From: Sedimentibacter sp. MB35-C1
GTDB taxonomy: Bacteria > Bacillota > Clostridia > Tissierellales > Sedimentibacteraceae
Length of the DNA stretch: 64,000 nucleotides
Direction of reading: 5' to 3'
NCBI RefSeq assembly: GCF_030913635.1
Contig: NZ_CP133188.1
Location: forward strand, 1,860,001 to 1,924,000
The notes below the pieces were generated by a model. The model worked only from the letters and a program-made list of their open reading frames with translations, ran no database searches and was not told where the DNA came from. How positions within the stretch are numbered: position 1 is the stretch's first letter; every line of letters begins with the position of its first letter. Of this stretch, positions 62,375 to 64,000 are shown piece by piece. The translations under genes were made by a program, and so were the position numbers.

Positions 62375-64000
62375 ATGTTAAAGAGAGTACTGGCGTTAAT
62401 AGTGGTACTAGCAATGGTATTTTCTATAGTTGGCTGCGCTAAGCAGGAAGCACCTGCACCTACAGATGAGCCAGCAGAGGAAACACCATCAGAAGAACAG
62501 CCGGCTGAACAAGCAGCAGGTAATGACGATTATTTAGTTTGGAACATAGCAGTTGACTCACAAACTTGGGACCCAACGCTTAACAGTTCTGCAGACGGTG
62601 GACACATAATTCAAAACTTATTTGAAGGTTTGACAAGAGAAACAAAAGATGGTATTGAAGCTGCCGCAGCAGATAGTTGGGAAATTACAAATGACGGTAA
62701 AACTTATACATTCAAATTAAAAGAAGGTCTTAAGTGGTCAGACGGACAACCGTTAACAGCTAAGGATTTTGAATATGCTTGGAAAAGAGCATGCGATCCC
62801 GCAACAGCATCAGAATATTCTTTCCTTGTAACTAGCTACTTAGTTGGTGGAGAAGAATTTTTTAACGGTGAAGGTACAATAGATGAAGTGGGAGTTAAGG
62901 CACTTGACGATACAACTTTAGAAGTTAATCTGAAATTCCCTGTATCTTACTTCCTGAGCTTGACTTCATTCTATACTTACATGCCTGTAAGACAGGACAT
63001 AGTTGAAGCTAACGGTGAAGGTTGGGAAAAGAATCCTGAAACTTGTATTTCAAACGGAGCTTTCAAGCTTTCTGAATATAAGACTGGCGATCATTTAACA
63101 ATGGTTAAGAACGACCAGTACTGGGATGCAGACAGCATTAAACTTGCTGGAATTAAAGGCCTTATGATAGTTGAAGGAACTACTGCTCTTAACGGTTATG
63201 AAAATGGAGAAATCCAAGTTCTTGACAGTATTACTATAGAACAGATTCCAAGACTTCAAAAAGAAGATCCTAACTTCAAAATTACTCCTCACATCGGAAC
63301 ATACTATGTAAACTTCAACGTTGACGACGATGTATTTAAGGATGTAAGAGTAAGAAAAGCATTCTCACTTGCTATTGACAGAAAAGCGTTTGTTGAACAG
63401 GTTACAAAGGGTGGGCAGGTTCCTGCAACAGGATTTATACCATCCGGTATGCAGTATTCTGAAGGAACTGACATCAGACCGTTGGATGAAAATGGACTTC
63501 CAGCAGTTGAGTATGGTATAGACCCAAGCAAAGCATTAGTAGAAGAAGCTCAGACATTATTAGCTGAAGCTGGATATCCTAATGGAGAAGGATTATCTGA
63601 AGTAACATTCCTTTACAATACAAACGAAAACAATAAGAAAATTGCTGAAGCATTACAGGGTATGTGGAAACAAAACCTTGGCGTAGATGTTACACTTCTT
63701 AATCAAGACTGGGCTGTATTCCAGGAAGAAAGAAGAGCTGGAAACTACATGATGGCCAGAGGCGGCTGGTTGGGTGACTACGGTGATCCAATGACTATGC
63801 TTGATTTATTTGCATGTAAATCAGGAAACAATGATCCTCAGTGGAGATACAAAGAAATGTCTGTTTTGGCACCTCATGATAAAATGCTGAACCCAGAGCA
63901 GGAAGAATTTGAAAATGCAATTGATGCTTCAATGCTTGCAAGCGGAAAAGACAGAGATGAGCAATTGAAGATAGCTGAAGATGCTCTTATGAACAATCAT
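62375..64000 (+). CDS. oppA: Peptide ABC transporter substrate-binding lipoprotein, cut by window edge
   Basis: The first 542 residues of a family 5 extracellular solute-binding protein. A lipoprotein signal is present: KRVLALIVVLAMVF, lipobox IVGC with C21 as lipidated residue, then a Pro/Glu/Ala-rich linker. The mature part opens WNIAVDSQTWDPTLNSS and has LKEGLKWSDGQPLTAKDFEYAWKR and RVRKAFSLAIDRKAF, both typical of OppA. The frame is open to the window's end with no stop. GGAGGGATTTT precedes the ATG. It delivers oligopeptides to OppBCDF. Confidence 0.95.
   Translation, partial: MLKRVLALIVVLAMVFSIVGCAKQEAPAPTDEPAEETPSEEQPAEQAAGNDDYLVWNIAVDSQTWDPTLNSSADGGHIIQNLFEGLTRETKDGIEAAAADSWEITNDGKTYTFKLKEGLKWSDGQPLTAKDFEYAWKRACDPATASEYSFLVTSYLVGGEEFFNGEGTIDEVGVKALDDTTLEVNLKFPVSYFLSLTSFYTYMPVRQDIVEANGEGWEKNPETCISNGAFKLSEYKTGDHLTMVKNDQYWDADSIKLAGIKGLMIVEGTTALNGYENGEIQVLDSITIEQIPRLQKEDPNFKITPHIGTYYVNFNVDDDVFKDVRVRKAFSLAIDRKAFVEQVTKGGQVPATGFIPSGMQYSEGTDIRPLDENGLPAVEYGIDPSKALVEEAQTLLAEAGYPNGEGLSEVTFLYNTNENNKKIAEALQGMWKQNLGVDVTLLNQDWAVFQEERRAGNYMMARGGWLGDYGDPMTMLDLFACKSGNNDPQWRYKEMSVLAPHDKMLNPEQEEFENAIDASMLASGKDRDEQLKIAEDALMNNH

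Noticed and set aside
63700-64000. Possible frameshift near the end of oppA
   Set aside because: The final stretch (about residues 480-542) looked unlike OppA at first, but the frame stays open and the NNDPQW region fits the family variant, so no disruption is called.
1-64000. CRISPR arrays, tRNA or rRNA genes, intact insertion sequences
   Set aside because: No spaced direct repeats, no cloverleaf-like or rRNA stretches, and no transposase genes were recognised.

Overview
The window is low-GC DNA, densely coded, with strong purine-rich ribosome binding sites. It reads as an anaerobic, spore-forming, amino-acid-fermenting member of the Clostridia/Tissierellia. The evidence is SpmA/SpmB and CwlD (sporulation), a complete D-ornithine fermentation operon in the order known from Stickland fermenters (ord-ortA-ortB-oraS-oraE-reactivator-orr), B12 synthesis genes under a cobalamin riboswitch, and several peptidases next to an Opp peptide importer. 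A Sedimentibacter-like organism is my best guess; this is inference from gene content, not a database match.

Layout. 1-7.9 kb: accessory genes (partial asnB, two GNAT acetyltransferases, VanW-like, TfoX C-domain protein, a Fic toxin with an unusual antitoxin, a 28-residue holin-like peptide), rlmH, an SLH-type surface protein with a degenerate peptidase-like domain, a CobS-like membrane protein and another membrane protein. 8.0-16.3 kb: a PhoB/PhoR-type two-component system, then an export locus (Usp-like protein, TolC-like protein, HlyD adaptor, two ABC-2 permeases, no ATPase). 16.3-21.5 kb: trpS, an amidohydrolase, typA, luxS. 21.6-31.5 kb: a PAS/sigma-54 activator and the ornithine operon behind a clear -24/-12 promoter. 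31.5-39.3 kb: glycosyltransferase, CBS-domain membrane protein, spmAB, an HD-GYP operon with a 25-residue peptide and a structured leader, and cwlD. 39.5-49.6 kb: a 2-hydroxyacid dehydrogenase, a threonine-aldolase-like enzyme, the B12 operon (cbiB, cobD, ApgM-like, cbiP), and trkH/trkA. 49.9-64 kb: a five-gene flavin/iron-sulfur amine or imino-acid dehydrogenase complex behind a second sigma-54 promoter, three peptidases (M24, M19, M20), signal peptidase I, and oppBCDF plus a partial oppA.

How the parts fit. OraE needs adenosylcobalamin and PLP, and the window also carries B12-synthesis genes and an OraE reactivator-like ATPase. The two sigma-54 promoters share an identical 18-bp core and have similar upstream elements, so one activator (21646-23040) may switch on both ornithine fermentation and the oxidoreductase complex. 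The peptidases and Opp system would feed amino acids into these pathways.

Most worth a second look: the RHH-VbhA-like antitoxin fusion beside Fic, the holin-like micro-ORF, the twin sigma-54 promoters, the three-helix leader RNA and 25-residue peptide in the HD-GYP operon, the TolC/HlyD/ABC-2 locus without an ATPase, and the oxidoreductase complex of unknown substrate.
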